A DNA stretch of 44,897 nt from Liolophura sinensis (GCF_032854445.1 NW_027018301.1:1-44897), one strand, 5' to 3'; positions 1-10,866 are shown, counted from the stretch's first letter. Numbers and translations: made by a program. The notes: generated by a model from the sequence alone, not told the origin.

Positions 1-420
1 TCCAACACATCTAAAGTTGTGAAATAATAAACGCATTAATCAATCAAATTACTTAAAAGATCAATGTAAGCACACCAAAACTGATCACTCTCAGCACAGC
101 ATCACACATTTAGTTGAGTTCAAGGTTCGAAATTATGGGAGCATGGGTATTTGCCCCACCTTTTATCCAATGCACCAAAAAAAAAGTTTACTTGTGCAGT
201 GATTTTGTAAATCTGGAGGCAAGTGGTCAGTTAGACGACTGTTGGTCATTTCCTTCAAAGATGATATTCAAGCAGAATTTGAACTGTTCACTTGACTAGG
301 ATTAGGAGAGTGCAAGCAGGTGTGATAACGATCAAGAGGCAACAGTTATTTCTTGCCGATTTGTGATTTCTTGCCAATTTGTGATTTCTTCCCAATGGCA
401 TTTGATGCGTGTCCGCATGC
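1..420. other. Unassigned intergenic sequence
   Basis: I see no coding exon, RNA gene or recognisable repeat here. The only local structure is a short direct repeat of a 'tgatttcttgcc' type motif around 355-395. Confidence 0.5.
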
Positions 421-742
421 GTTTATTTATTTATTTATTTGATTAGTGATATACTCTGTACTAAAATTGATGGAATATTTCACTCATATGACGACTGCCA
501 ACATTATGGTAGGAGGAATCTGGGCAGGGCCTGGAGGAAACCCAAGACCATTCGCATTTGGTTGGTGTTATACACTGTACTCAATAATATTTCACTTATA
601 TGATGGTAGCCAGCATTACGGTGGAAGGAATCTGGGCAGAGCCTGGGGAAAACCCCAAGGCCATTCACATTGGCGACATGGTCCTGGACCTTTGCACCGC
701 GCTGGTGCACTAACCAGCTCAGCCACAGGGCTTCCCTGTCCA
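421..742 (-). mobile_element. SINE-A copy with duplicated 3' tail
   Basis: This is a tRNA-derived SINE on the minus strand. Read on the plus strand it starts with an (ATTT)n tail, then has two successive copies of the tail and central domain (the 'ATATTTCACT..ATATGA' blocks near 473-489 and 587-603). It ends with a tRNA-like head whose complement reads TGGCTGAGCTGGTTAG, an A-box match. The tail doubling makes it longer than the other copies (about 230-270 bp). It may be one copy inserted into the tail of another, or an internal duplication. Confidence 0.7.
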
Positions 743-1079
743 CATATTTACATGTACTACTGTTTGAATGCCTTGTAAACTGAGAAAACTTTGAGTGTGT
801 GATCAAACTGTGATGTAATATGAAGACCTGATTTTTGAAAAAAAAGTATGCTGGCTGGCCTGATGAGGATGAATCTAGTTTTATTATTTTTTTTCCTCCA
901 ATGTTCTAGTTTTTCCATAAATAAGCCAATGATATGTGTTGATAAATACTAGCCTTGTACAGCTTTGATAATTGAAAAAAAAGCCCAATTTTCCTAAAAC
1001 TGTGCAATACATTAAACTCTGCAGGATTGTGATTACGTAGATATGTACATACTATCAAAGTCCTATCTTATTCCATAAT
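743..1079. other. Unassigned intergenic sequence
   Basis: AT-rich sequence with short A and T runs. No exon, RNA or repeat family was recognised. Confidence 0.5.
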
Positions 1080-1319
1080 CGCTAGCGCAGCGTAATGACC
1101 CAGGAGTCTCTCACCAATGTGGTCACTGTGAGTTCTAGTCCAGCTCATGCTGGCTTCTTCTCCGGCCGTATGTGGGAACGTCTGTCAGCAACCTGCAGAT
1201 GGTTGTAGGTTTCCCCCGGGCTCTGCCCGGTTTCCACCCATCATAATGCTGGCTGCCGTCGTATAAGTGAAATATTCTTGGGTACGGCGTAAAACACCAA
1301 TCACATAAATAAATAAATA
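1080..1319 (+). mobile_element. SINE-A copy, 5' truncated
   Basis: Plus-strand SINE-A. The A-box end of the tRNA-like head is missing; the copy begins at 'cgctagcgcagcg'. It retains a B-box-like block (gagttctagtcc), the conserved central domain (ccgggctctgcccggtttcc), the tail motif GTATAAGTGAAATATTC and an (AAAT)n end. Confidence 0.8.
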
Positions 1320-1560
1320 TTCCATCTTTGCTTGAACACCTCTGAACTTCCTGTTCTGTCTCCAATGGCTTGATGCTGGAGCCATGATAAAGTGTCTGCT
1401 CATACTCATTGTCACCAATTCCAGGTAGGTGTCCCCATGTGTCGGCACTGGTAAACGCACAAGACTAACAAGAGTTCAGGTGAACACAACATACGCCCCA
1501 ACAAATGCATTTCTTGAAATATATAAAAGAATACCAGCTGCAGTGTGGTGAGTATAACCC
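1320..1560. other. Unassigned intergenic sequence
   Basis: No exon or repeat was recognised between the SINE-A copy and the satellite array. Confidence 0.45.
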
Positions 1561-3245
1561 CTGAGGGGAATCTTCATCGGTGTTGATGATGGGAATGTGG
1601 TCACTATGACAACCGCGCAAATGGTTAAATGTGTCCACCACAAATGAAAACCTTATGCGGAACACAGTTGGGTTGTAGCCTGGACACGAAATCATTTCTA
1701 TTTATATAGCATACATAAGGAAAACAGCGAAAATGGACAAATGTAAGTCGGGACACACTGACCTTGTTTATCTATGTATCCAACAAAAAAATAAAACTCT
1801 GCATGGAAAACAGTTGGAGCTGCAGCCCTGACATGAAATCATATTAATTTATATAGAATATATCAGGAAAATGGCTATCTTACGGTGACAACTGCGAAAA
1901 TGGACAAATGTGAGATGTGACACATTGTCATCCGTGTATCTACATGTATGTATCCACCAAAAATTAAAACCCTTATGAGAAAAGCTGACTATTTATATAA
2001 TCCAAATAGGGAAAATGGCAATCCGGTAGCCATGACAACCACACAAATGGACAAATGTGAGTCACAACACATCATCATCTGTTTATGTATGCATCCACCA
2101 AAAATGAAAACTCCATGCGGAATACAGCTGGACTTATAGCCCGGACACGAAATCATATCTATCTATATAGTATATAAAGGGAAGCTGGCAATCTGGTTAG
2201 CACTGCAGAAATGAACATCACATATAGTGTATATAAGGAATATGTTTATCTGGTTACCATGACAATAGCGAAAATAGACAAATGCGAGGAACGACACATC
2301 AACATCTGTGAATTTATGTATCCACCAAAAACTGAAGCTCTATGTGGAAAAGTGTTGGAGTTATATTGACCTATATGTACAGTATACATAGGTAAAGGGG
2401 GAATCTGGTAACCATGACAACCAAAGAGTGAGTGAGTGAGTGCTTGGGGTTTAACGTCGTACTCAACAATTTTTCAGTCATATGACAACGAAGGAATCAT
2501 TAGGGTGCATGCACGTGTAATGTGCCTCCTTGTTGCAGGACGGATTTCCACCGCTCTTTTATTTAGTGCTGCATCACTGAGACGACTTACCGAAGGCAAG
2601 TAAGCCGCCCCGCCCGAGCCATTATACTGATACGGGTCAACCAGTCGTTGCACTGTCCCCTTTATGCTGAACGCCAAGCGAGGAAGTTACAACTTCCTCT
2701 TTTAAAGTCTTAGGTGTGACTCGACCAAGGATTGATCTTGGATCTACCGGTCCCGAATCGGACGCTCTACCAACTGTGCTATCCGGGCCGGTGACAACCA
2801 AAGAACTGGACAAATGTGAATCACGCCACACTGTCACCTGTGTATGTATGTATCCACCAAAACTTAAAACTGTACATAAAAAACAGTTAAAGCCATAGCC
2901 TGGACACAAAATCATTTCTATTTATATAGTATACACAGAGAAAATGGCAATCTGGTAACCATGACAAACGCAAATGGACAAATGTGAGTTGCGACACATC
3001 ATTATCTGTTTATGTATGTATCCACCAAAATTGAAAAATCTATGCCCAAAACATTCGGAGTTATAGCCCAGACATGAAATCATATCTATTTATATAGTAT
3101 ATACACGGAAAATGGCTATCTGGTTACCATGACAACTGCGAAAATTGACAAATGTGACTCGTGACATATCATCATCTGTGTATCTATGTATCCACCAAAA
3201 ATTAAAACTCTATGTTGAAAACTGTTGGGAGCCCTGACAGAGGTA
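1560..3245. repeat. Diverged satellite-like array, unit ~155-167 bp
   Basis: Successive diverged copies share ordered blocks: 'gaaatcatatctatttatat', 'aaaatggcaatctggtaacc', 'atgacaac..aaatggacaaat', 'gacacatcatcatctg', 'tatgtatccaccaaaa' and 'cagttggagttatagccc'. Anchors of the first block fall near 1690, 1836, 2148, 2908 and 3075, which gives a period of about 155-167 bp. Some copies are partial. A complete SINE-B (2428-2791) interrupts one unit. Short ORFs inside it are repeat artefacts. Confidence 0.75.
2428..2791 (-). mobile_element. Complete SINE-B with 13-bp target site duplication
   Basis: 364-bp tRNA-derived SINE on the minus strand. The complement of its right end contains TAGCACAGTTGGTAGAGC, a strong Pol III A-box, followed about 45 nt later by the B-box-like AGATCAATCC. 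Its left end is a (GTGA)n tail followed by 'cttggggtttaacgtcgtac'. The 13-bp sequence tgacaaccaaaga occurs exactly at 2415-2427 and again at 2792-2804, as expected for target-primed insertion. The host is a unit of the surrounding satellite. Confidence 0.9.
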
Positions 3246-4257
3246 CAGCCCGGACAAGTGGACAAAATCGCTGTAACATAATATGCTCCGCCTATTGACC
3301 GGGGGGGGGGGGGTGGTGGTGGGGCGGTATAAAAATGGTCGAAATTGGATAATTCCAACCCTAGAGTCTAGATCCCATGGTTAAATGCAAACTCCTCACA
3401 GAGTAGGGAAGCCTACAAATAAGATAACCAAGGGGCATGTTTCTCGTCTAACTTTTCATGAATGACACCACTAGCATATTTTGTACAGAAATCTTTCTGT
3501 TGATGAATGTTGATCACAGATCTGTGTGAGGTCATTACTGGTGAGACTGATACTAATGAAAACATATCTGTGTTGCACAGGGCCAATAGGTCAAACTTAT
3601 CTCATACTAGCAGTGACATCCCTTGTATGCATGATTCTCCTCACTGTTCAGAGTTTGCATTCAGACACAGCGGCTGGAGTCGAAATTTCATCCAGTGAGA
3701 GGCTCATGTGGATTTACCACTGATCTAGTTTAGGAATTCAATACAGTTGAGAGTTACGGTGAGAAATAGCCCTGGGGCTTTTAGAAAGGAGCATTTATCA
3801 CAGCGTTGAGCCTGCTAACACGTATACTTAAATTTTCCCTAGTATACATCCACGTCAACCTAATATTCCTACAAATTACCTAACATCTTCTTAAAGTTGG
3901 CCAAACCAAAAATAGTCTATGGCAACACAAAATAGGTCTATGGACGAAAAAAAAGGACATCTTGACCTGGTGGTCTTAGTTATGTGATGGATGGGGTCAC
4001 TCAATATGTTTGGGAAGTTTTAATGCAAATGTGAACAGTGGCAACGTATTATGTTCCTTACCAGAAATCCACCATATTTGGAGTTGCTTCTCACCATAAC
4101 TCTAGCAATTCCATTCTCCGAATGAGAGTTCTAACCTGTGATGAGACGTGGACACCTACCTGGAATTAACAGCTAAGGCTTGTATGAATATGAAAAGACA
4201 CTTTTCAACTGCTCCAGCATCGGTCCATTTGGGATAGCACGGTAGAAGATCTCTATG
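3246..4257. other. Unassigned intergenic sequence with poly-G run
   Basis: No coding exon was recognised. A homopolymer of about 13 G followed by GGTGGTGG lies at 3301-3325. The rest is ordinary unique-looking sequence. Confidence 0.5.
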
Positions 4258-4522
4258 TGTTTATTTATTTACTTATTTGATCGGTGTTTTATGCCGTACT
4301 CAAGAATATTTCACTTATATGACGGCAGCCAGCATTATGGTGGGTGGAAACCTGGAAAAGCCCGGGGGAAACACATGACCATCTGCAGGCTGCTGCCAGA
4401 CCTTCCCACATACGGCCGGAGAAGAAGCCAACATGAGCTGGACTTGAACTCACAGTGACCGCATTGGTGAGACGCTCCTGGGTCATTACGCTGCGCTAGC
4501 GCGCTAACCAAATGAGGCCCCC
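4258..4522 (-). mobile_element. SINE-A copy, near full length
   Basis: Minus-strand SINE-A with an (ATTT)n tail at the left, the tail motif, the central domain (gtgggtggaaacctgg) and a tRNA-like head at the right. The complement of the head includes GTTAGCGCGCTAGCGCAGCG and the B-box-like GAGTTCAAGTCC. The A-box is partly eroded ('caaatgaggcc'). Confidence 0.85.
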
Positions 4523-4596
4523 TCTACATGTTTAAGACAAGCTTATGTACCAAGAAAGGACTGATGCTCAAAACAGATTCGGGCCCTCCATGGTCG

Positions 4597-4818
4597 AGGT
4601 AGATAGCGTGCCAATGTGGCACAATAACACAGGAGCCTCTCACCAATGTGGTCGCAGTGAGTTAAGTCAAATTCATGCTGGCTTCTCCCTGGCACCATGT
4701 AGGATGGTCTGCTAGTAACCTGTGTGCTCTGCCCGATTTCCACCCACAATAATGCTGGCTGCCGTCATATAAGTGAAATCTTCTTCATTATGGCATAAAA
4801 CACCAAACAAATAAATAA
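4597..4818 (+). mobile_element. SINE-A copy, diverged
   Basis: Plus-strand SINE-A in opposite orientation to the copy just upstream. The head is degraded. 'ggagcctctcaccaatgtgg', the central domain (shortened) and the tail 'gtcatataagtgaaat' with an AAATAAATAA end are recognisable. Confidence 0.75.
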
Positions 4819-5860
4819 GGAAATCAAAACAGACCTTATTTCTGAGTGTGCAATTTCCTTGTAGGGAATTATCCTACAATGATCAGTGCCAATTGTTGAG
4901 GTCCCCGAAATTGCAGTGTGTATTTTTGTGCATGCCCGTACTTTTGCTGTAGACACAAGATAAGTGCATGAGGTGCAAGTTTGTAGAACTCTGGCCCTAC
5001 TCCAAGAAAATCAAATCAATGTTCCATAGCTCTTCCCCTTAGTATCAGCAAAGGTGTAGAGGTATGTAGAACTATCTTGGTCCACAGTTTTTTTGGCTAT
5101 GAAAGCTTATGGAACAAGTCATGGCTGTGATAGACTACATAATCACACCCCTACAGAGCTAGTAACACATGTTCTAACAGGGACTAATTCATCTATGTTG
5201 GATGTACAACACAGCTTAATGCTGGCTGTTACACAGCAATGTGCAGCGACAGCTGTGTATGGAGTAGGAAGCTGCAAACCGTGTGTGAATGCATCTTGGC
5301 AGCAGGCAGTTCTAGTTAAGATTTTATAATGGTAAATAGGTTGTTGCTGCGAGTTCATCCAGATCCATACAAGGTTTTAGTGAAGCTGACCACCTTCATT
5401 GAGAAGCTAGTCGTCATACAACATTTGACACCTGTCCAGTTTCAATGTACACAAGTTGAAGAATTGACTGAATTTGACACTTGAATGTTAATGCTTTCTT
5501 GACAAGTGACATGGGATGAAAAAATGAAGAACAATCCTGTTGCAACGAAATCCAACGCTGTCCTTTCTGTGAAGCATAAATTTATTATTCACCTTCAGAA
5601 GATCCAGACGTCCAAGTCGAATCCGGTGGTAAAACGGATTCTGCACCTCGGGTACAATCAAGGATTGTTGACGGGGAATTGACACGTGCCTTTTCATTGT
5701 TCATGTCCTTGTCATGCCTAGCTAGATTGATTTCCGACTTAAATTAATGGCATTTCACTTTCAGCAGCGAATTTGTCTCAAAATCAGCAACCGTAACTAC
5801 CACTCTACCCGTCCCTTACTTTCTTCCCCGCGATACGTTGTATGCGGCTTCCGGTTAACA
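4819..5860. other. Unassigned sequence upstream of the kinase promoter
   Basis: No exon could be supported here. Short ORFs near 5093-5329 and 5488-5697 have no recognisable domain and no convincing splice context. Confidence 0.5.
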
Positions 5861-6037
5861 TGACATGCGCACAGTGCCGTCGTCAAGCATTGTGGGATGG
5901 CGAATGCATTCTGGGTAATCTCATATTGCGATGCAACCACCCAAGATGGCAACTGTACAGAGGAAAGTATTTGCATAAAATTTTCACGAACATTTTAGCG
6001 TTCCAGAGTAGACTGGCGGCGGAAATACCACAAGGAA
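5860..6037 (+). promoter_or_regulatory. Probable TATA-less promoter and 5' leader of the CK1 alpha gene
   Basis: Two copies of a GCATT(C/G)TGGG-type motif lie 19 bp apart (5887-5897 and 5906-5919). They resemble the ZNF143/SBF site, known in animals as 'GCATTCTGGGAATTGTAGT'. A YY1-like CAAGATGGC follows at 5942-5950; in animal promoters this motif usually sits just downstream of the start site. An ETS-like TTCCGG is at about 5850. No TATA box is visible at a suitable distance. This is a prediction from motifs: transcription probably starts near 5920-5945, with a leader of about 100 nt. Confidence 0.5.
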
Positions 6038-7018
6038 ATGGAGCAGAGTCAATCAGACAGATGTGCTACCGGAAAAAATGAGTTCCTGGTGGGCCAGAAA
6101 TATCGTTTGGTGAGGAAAATCGGTAGCGGGTCTTTCGGGGATATTTACCTGGGAATCAACATAACAAATGGGGAAGAGGTCGCCGTCAAAATGGAATCCA
6201 TCAAAGCTAGACATCCACAGCTTTTGTACGAAAGTAAACTGTACAAAATACTTCAAGGTGGTGTGGGAATCCCCCATATCCGCTGGTATGGTCAAGAAAA
6301 GGACTATAACGTTCTCGTGTTAGATCTTTTGGGGCCCAGCCTGGAGGATCTGTTCAACTTCTGCTCTCGACGTTTTACCATGAAAACGGTCCTGATGCTT
6401 GCAGATCAAATGATTGGACGTATTGAATACGTTCACAATAAAAATTTCATACACAGGGATATAAAACCCGATAATTTTTTAATGGGCATTGGGAGACATT
6501 GTAACAAAGTTTTTCTCATTGACTACGGTCTGGCCAAGAAATACAGGGACAGCCGTACGCGACAGCACATACCATACCGAGAAGACAAGAATTTGACGGG
6601 CACTGCCAGATATGCCAGTATAAATGCCCACCTTGGAATCGAGCAAAGCCGACGAGATGACATGGAATCATTGGGGTACGTGCTGATGTATTTCAACCGA
6701 GGGAGCTTGCCATGGCAAGGATTGAAAGCTGCTACAAAGAAGCAGAAATATGAGAAAATTAGTGAGAAGAAGATGTCCACTCCAGTGGAAGTTCTCTGTA
6801 AAGGATTTCCCGCCGAATTTTCGATGTACCTCAACTACTGCCGTGGTCTACGTTTTGAAGAGGCCCCTGACTACATGTACCTCCGCCAGCTTTTCCGTAT
6901 CTTGTTCCGCACGCTGAACTACCAGTATGATTATACCTTTGACTGGACAATGTTGAAGCAAAAAGCAGCTCAGGTGGCACAAAATACAACAACAGCTGCA
7001 GGGACAGCCGGACGTTAG
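6038..7018 (+). CDS. CSNK1A1: Casein kinase I alpha (Ser/Thr kinase), single-exon ORF
   Basis: A 326-aa protein matching the CK1 alpha subfamily over its whole length (human CK1 alpha is about 337 aa). It is a monomeric Ser/Thr kinase; in animals the family primes beta-catenin for degradation in Wnt signalling and acts in Hedgehog signalling and the cell cycle. Visible features in order are: glycine loop GSGSFG (29-34), catalytic Lys51 in VAVK, helix-C Glu65, HRD (139-141) with Asp141, metal-binding motif (162-164), the CK1 hallmark SIN (194-196) in place of APE, and a basic C-lobe segment ([12 protein letters not shown]). The C-terminal tail is short and polar, which fits alpha rather than delta/epsilon. 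The start has G at -3 and G at +4, and the reading frame is intact. Two oddities stand out. There is no intron in the coding sequence, although vertebrate homologues are split. The DFG motif reads DYG, a conservative change that should keep the Mg-binding Asp162. Confidence 0.96.
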   Translation: MEQSQSDRCATGKNEFLVGQKYRLVRKIGSGSFGDIYLGINITNGEEVAVKMESIKARHPQLLYESKLYKILQGGVGIPHIRWYGQEKDYNVLVLDLLGPSLEDLFNFCSRRFTMKTVLMLADQMIGRIEYVHNKNFIHRDIKPDNFLMGIGRHCNKVFLIDYGLAKKYRDSRTRQHIPYREDKNLTGTARYASINAHLGIEQSRRDDMESLGYVLMYFNRGSLPWQGLKAATKKQKYEKISEKKMSTPVEVLCKGFPAEFSMYLNYCRGLRFEEAPDYMYLRQLFRILFRTLNYQYDYTFDWTMLKQKAAQVAQNTTTAAGTAGR

Positions 7019-8930
7019 CACAGATCTTCAGAAGGCTGTGTTTGACAGCATTCAGTGTGTGTTATGTATTCTAGGACAGAAGAAACTCTGATAACATCTT
7101 AGTCTGATAAATGACAGTGGAATTTCTAACATTTTCACAATAATGACTGAACATTTCAGACTTTTGAAACAAACATCAGCTTAGTTTGTCATAAAATTTT
7201 GAAACCCTAAACTATCTTTCTGTGGAAAGTTGTGACAGAATTGTTAGTAGTCACATTCAGCCAATACCCACAAATCATCGGTGAAGTTTGTACAAATCCA
7301 AAATTTACATGAAGTACACCTGAATTCATATGAATTAAATCTGAATTCAAACGTATATATATATGAATTCACAAAATGTATGTACAAATTTAACATGCTG
7401 TTTGTATGCAGTGTCTGTCCTGGTAATGTCATGGCATACTTTGCAAGTAAGCTTATTTGAAGATGAATTTTGTCTCTCTGTGTATTTGTCAGATGCATGA
7501 TTATGAATAGGACTTGACTTGTGTTCATATGCATGTGTATGATTTTTTGTTTCAGTTTTGATACCATTGGGATACAAGTACACTGTATACTGCCAAGTCG
7601 GTCAGATTGGGAGAAGGGATTTGAATTTCAGTTGTATTCTGGTTACAGACATTGAGTGCGAACAGTTTTACCTGAAGCCCTTAGTGATATTTACTTATAT
7701 GCCTAATAAATTGCCCACGATTGTCTGGTAGTTGAGTTTAACATTTAACTTTTTTTTAATCATTGATTTCTGAAAATGAATTTTTTTATATAGAATATGG
7801 GCATTTTCAACTGGACAACTGCCTAGAAATTCTAGCATGTTTTGAAATTAATTTCTGATTGCCTGTTTCAGAAGAATCACTTTAGCAAATGGCACAGATT
7901 CCATTGTTTGTAGAATTTAGTATATTAATAGTGGTTCTACGGATTACCTATACAGAAATTAGTACTTAAATAACCATTGCTTAATGGTGTCTGAAAGACT
8001 TGTTGACAGTTCTAAGTGCTTCTTGAGATAATACTGTAGATGAAGGCAAGTTTCAGTCGAACAGATAACCAGGATCCATTTGTTTACGTATATGCACACA
8101 AACTTAGGCCAACAAATAACTGATGGAATTAGTCATAATTCTGTTGTGTATATATGTTGGTCTTATGTTCACTTTCTGGAAAATGCTAAATACATGTACT
8201 TGTGAAGGTCTAAACTTTTCTGATTGTTATCCATGTATTATAGTTCATATTTATCCATTATTTGGTGGGATAGTGCTATAAAATATTCAGTACACCTGAC
8301 CTCTGGTTTATGATTTAGCCCTGATCTGACTGGTGTCCTATAATATATATGTATATATACACGAAGATAAACCCCTGCTTGCTGATATCCTCTAAGGGAA
8401 CCTTTTGTGACTTTTTTTTTTTTTACTGAAATTTTGATCACAATTTCGTACAGCCTGATGGCAGAATTATTTTATCTATCAGACGAAAATTTCTTTTTAA
8501 CATAAGTTCTCTTGAAATGTAAATATTAATGTACATGTATCCCTATAGTATATATATATATATATGTATATGAACTTCCAGTTTCTCTTTGTTGTTTGTG
8601 TTTTGAAACGTTCTTTCATATTAAAATGTGTATAATCCTGTACAGTAATAGCCCGTCATTGCTAAAAGAAAAGTACATGTATCTGAAAGCTGTGTCATTT
8701 ATTAATTACAGATTGGTATTGCTATTGTTGTGGATGAACCAGGGCTGTAGCAACGCTATACCTTTATCGTTAGGTAACCGAATGTTAGAATGACAGCATT
8801 ATCAAGACAAGTATATAAGACAATTTGTGGTAATGCATTTTTTTTTCTTTTCCTTTTTTTTTTTTTTTTTTACAGCAGGAACAGTTTTTGTCTTAAGCTC
8901 ATGTATTATTTTGATTGACATTGTACTGTG

Positions 8931-8961
<31 letters not shown>

Positions 8962-9110
8962 GTGTGTATATATATGTGTATATATATATATATATATTCA
9001 TACATATATTACTACTCCCATTTATCTTGACCTGAATGTTACAGTGAATGGGGACATTGGATGGTGTGTATAGTTAAGGTTTTATTCTAACCTGTATTTA
9101 AAATAAAAGC
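7019..9110 (+). other. Probable 3' UTR and downstream flank of the CK1 alpha gene
   Basis: AT-rich, gene-free sequence following the kinase stop codon. AATAAA occurs at 7705-7710 and 9102-9107, so a 3' UTR of about 0.7 kb or 2.1 kb is possible. It contains TA/TATG microsatellites (8550-8570, 8930-9000) and T runs (8840-8872). The ORFs over the TA repeats are low-complexity artefacts. Which poly(A) site is used cannot be decided from the sequence. Confidence 0.5.
8928..9008. repeat. (TA)n / (TATG)n microsatellite
   Basis: Alternating TA with TG interruptions over about 75 bp, flanked by unique sequence. Confidence 0.9.
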
Positions 9111-9159
9111 TTGTGTCTATTATACTAGGTGGTTCTTCGTACATCTTGATAAGTATCAA

Positions 9160-9440
9160 AGTTTACCACGTCTCCACATGTAGCCAGGTTGCCTGCATCT
9201 TCACATGTAGTGGAGTTACTGTGTGCCTTCCATATGTAACGGAGTTGGCTGCATCTCCGTATGTTTTGTCTTTCAAGCCTGCTTCTTAACATTTAGATGA
9301 CATACGTGCATCATATGTAACTGAGTTGCCTGCATTTCTCCCATTTAGCCAAGTTTACTACATCTCCATATACTTATGCTAGTTGCCAGCGTCTCCACAT
9401 TTAGTGGACTTTGCCTGCATTTCTACACGTAGCCTAGTCT
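9160..9440. repeat. Degenerate tandem repeat, unit ~27-36 bp
   Basis: Repeated blocks of the form 'tctccacatgtagccaggtt' followed by 'gcctgca' recur about eight times with strong divergence, suggesting an old minisatellite. Confidence 0.6.
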
Positions 9441-10290
9441 TGGACTAGGCAGACCAGCCCAAGTATAACCTTACCTGGCTTCTTTTAGGGAACAACGGTT
9501 GTCCTAAAGCAAAGATGATTCGTCAACTATCATTCCTCTGCCCAATTCCTTTGGGCCAGCCAAAGCTCAGCCAAAATAACTATTGGTGGCCAAGTCTGTA
9601 TTTAAAGTATACATGAAACGCTTGAGTTTGTCCGAAAATTAATAGCCTCTTGCAGTGATGTCATGTAGGAAAGGGGAATAAGCTGGCCCCAGGTTTCCAG
9701 CCTGGCTGCTTCTACCCTCCTGACGTTGGATCGTCCTAATCCCATTCAAGGTACGCAGAACTCGTCAGGGAACCAGGCTAGGTTTCCAGCGTTATCGATG
9801 ACGTCATTTCCGATCACTGACGGAAATAATGCTTCAAACAGAGAGGTTGAGAAATATAAAATATCTTTAAGAACTGATTTTTTTTCACATGGTTATGCAT
9901 ATCTTTCTTCATTGTCCTTAAAGCCATACTCTTCGTTTAGTTTTGTGGTATCTGTTCACGTATCCTTTAATCTTAGTTTGATGTAGTCAGCCCGATTCGC
10001 TCCTGACGTCACTTCTGGAAATATGCGTAACCAAACATCCTAAATACAAGATGGGAAATGCGTCATTTATTCCAATTCTTTTGCATATGTGGTTTTAAAT
10101 TTTCGTGGATATATAGACACATTGATGATGTGTTGCTCGTTTTGGCGATTGTCATGGTAAAGACGTTTCATATGTCTGCTAAATATATAGGATTATAATT
10201 GCTCGGACGTGTATTGTGTTCACCTGAACTCAGGCTTGTTTTTGTATGTAATCTGTATGCGCAGGATTTGATTTGGAATGTATTTGGTGT
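9441..10290. other. Unassigned sequence with two CRE palindromes
   Basis: No exon was recognised. TGACGTCA occurs at 9799-9806 and 10004-10011, each followed by a similar 'TTCC' / 'CTTCTGGAAAT' context. An 86-codon ORF between them has no recognisable domain. Confidence 0.4.
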
Positions 10291-10556
10291 TATTTAATTT
10301 AATTTATTTGATTGTGTTTTACGCCGTACTTAAGAATATTTCACTTATACGACGGCGGCCAGCATTGTGGTGGGAGGAAACCGGGCAGAGCCCGGCGGAA
10401 ACCCACGACCATCCGCAGGCTGCTGACAAACTTTCTCACGGCCGGAGAGGAAGCCAGCACGAGCTGGACTTGAACTCACAGCGACCGCATTGGTGAGAGG
10501 CCCCTGGGTCGTTACGTGGCGCTAGCGCGCTAACCAACTTAGGCACGGAGGCCCCC
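10291..10556 (-). mobile_element. SINE-A copy, full length
   Basis: Minus-strand SINE-A with a T-rich tail at the left, GTATAAGTGAAATATTC (complement), a well-preserved central domain and a head ending 'ggaggcccccgtg'. The B-box-like complement GAGTTCAAGTCC is intact. The A-box is nearly intact (complement of 'ccaacttaggca'). Confidence 0.88.
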
Positions 10557-10737
10557 GTGTCAGTTAATAAAACTTGTGTAATGGTTTTTGAGTGTTTAAA
10601 TTGTTTGGGTGGTGCCCTCACGCCACATGACGATGGGCATTATGGTTGCCCTCATGCCAGTATCAAGGCAATGCGAGTTAACAAGAAGCAGTATGTGAGA
10701 GTATATAACTGGGGCACCCGTTTTGCACTTCAATCAG

Positions 10738-10866
10738 TCGCTAGAATACACGATGATATGATGGTGATGGTCTTACATGATGAAGTTGATTACGAATCTT
10801 TTGCATTCGACCAAATTTCACCTCTAGCGGTGACAATCTCGGTGTTGCGTCATTTACTTGCAAAAG
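10738..10866 (+). CDS. Possible internal exon, unrecognised
   Basis: A plus-strand frame is open across this segment (43 codons, within a longer open stretch from the SINE-A edge to 10943). It ends at a strong donor, CAAAAG followed by GTAAGTGG, and is preceded by an acceptor-like 'cttcaatcag' with a poor pyrimidine tract. The peptide is acidic then hydrophobic (for example VDYESFAFDQ and LAVTISVLRH) and less repetitive than the neighbouring noise. No ATG begins the open stretch, and no partner exon could be found on either side. It may simply be chance. Confidence 0.22.

Noticed and set aside
2716-2790. tRNA-like sequence (A-box and B-box)
   Set aside because: It is the head of a SINE-B, not a functional tRNA. 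The cloverleaf does not close, and the sequence continues into the SINE body.
5842-6081. 79-codon ORF overlapping the kinase start in another frame
   Set aside because: No protein family, and its ATG lies upstream of the motif-predicted transcription start. If the leader is longer it would be an upstream ORF.
8802-9030. ORFs rich in Tyr, Ile and Phe on both strands
   Set aside because: Translations of T runs and (TA)n microsatellite in the kinase 3' region.
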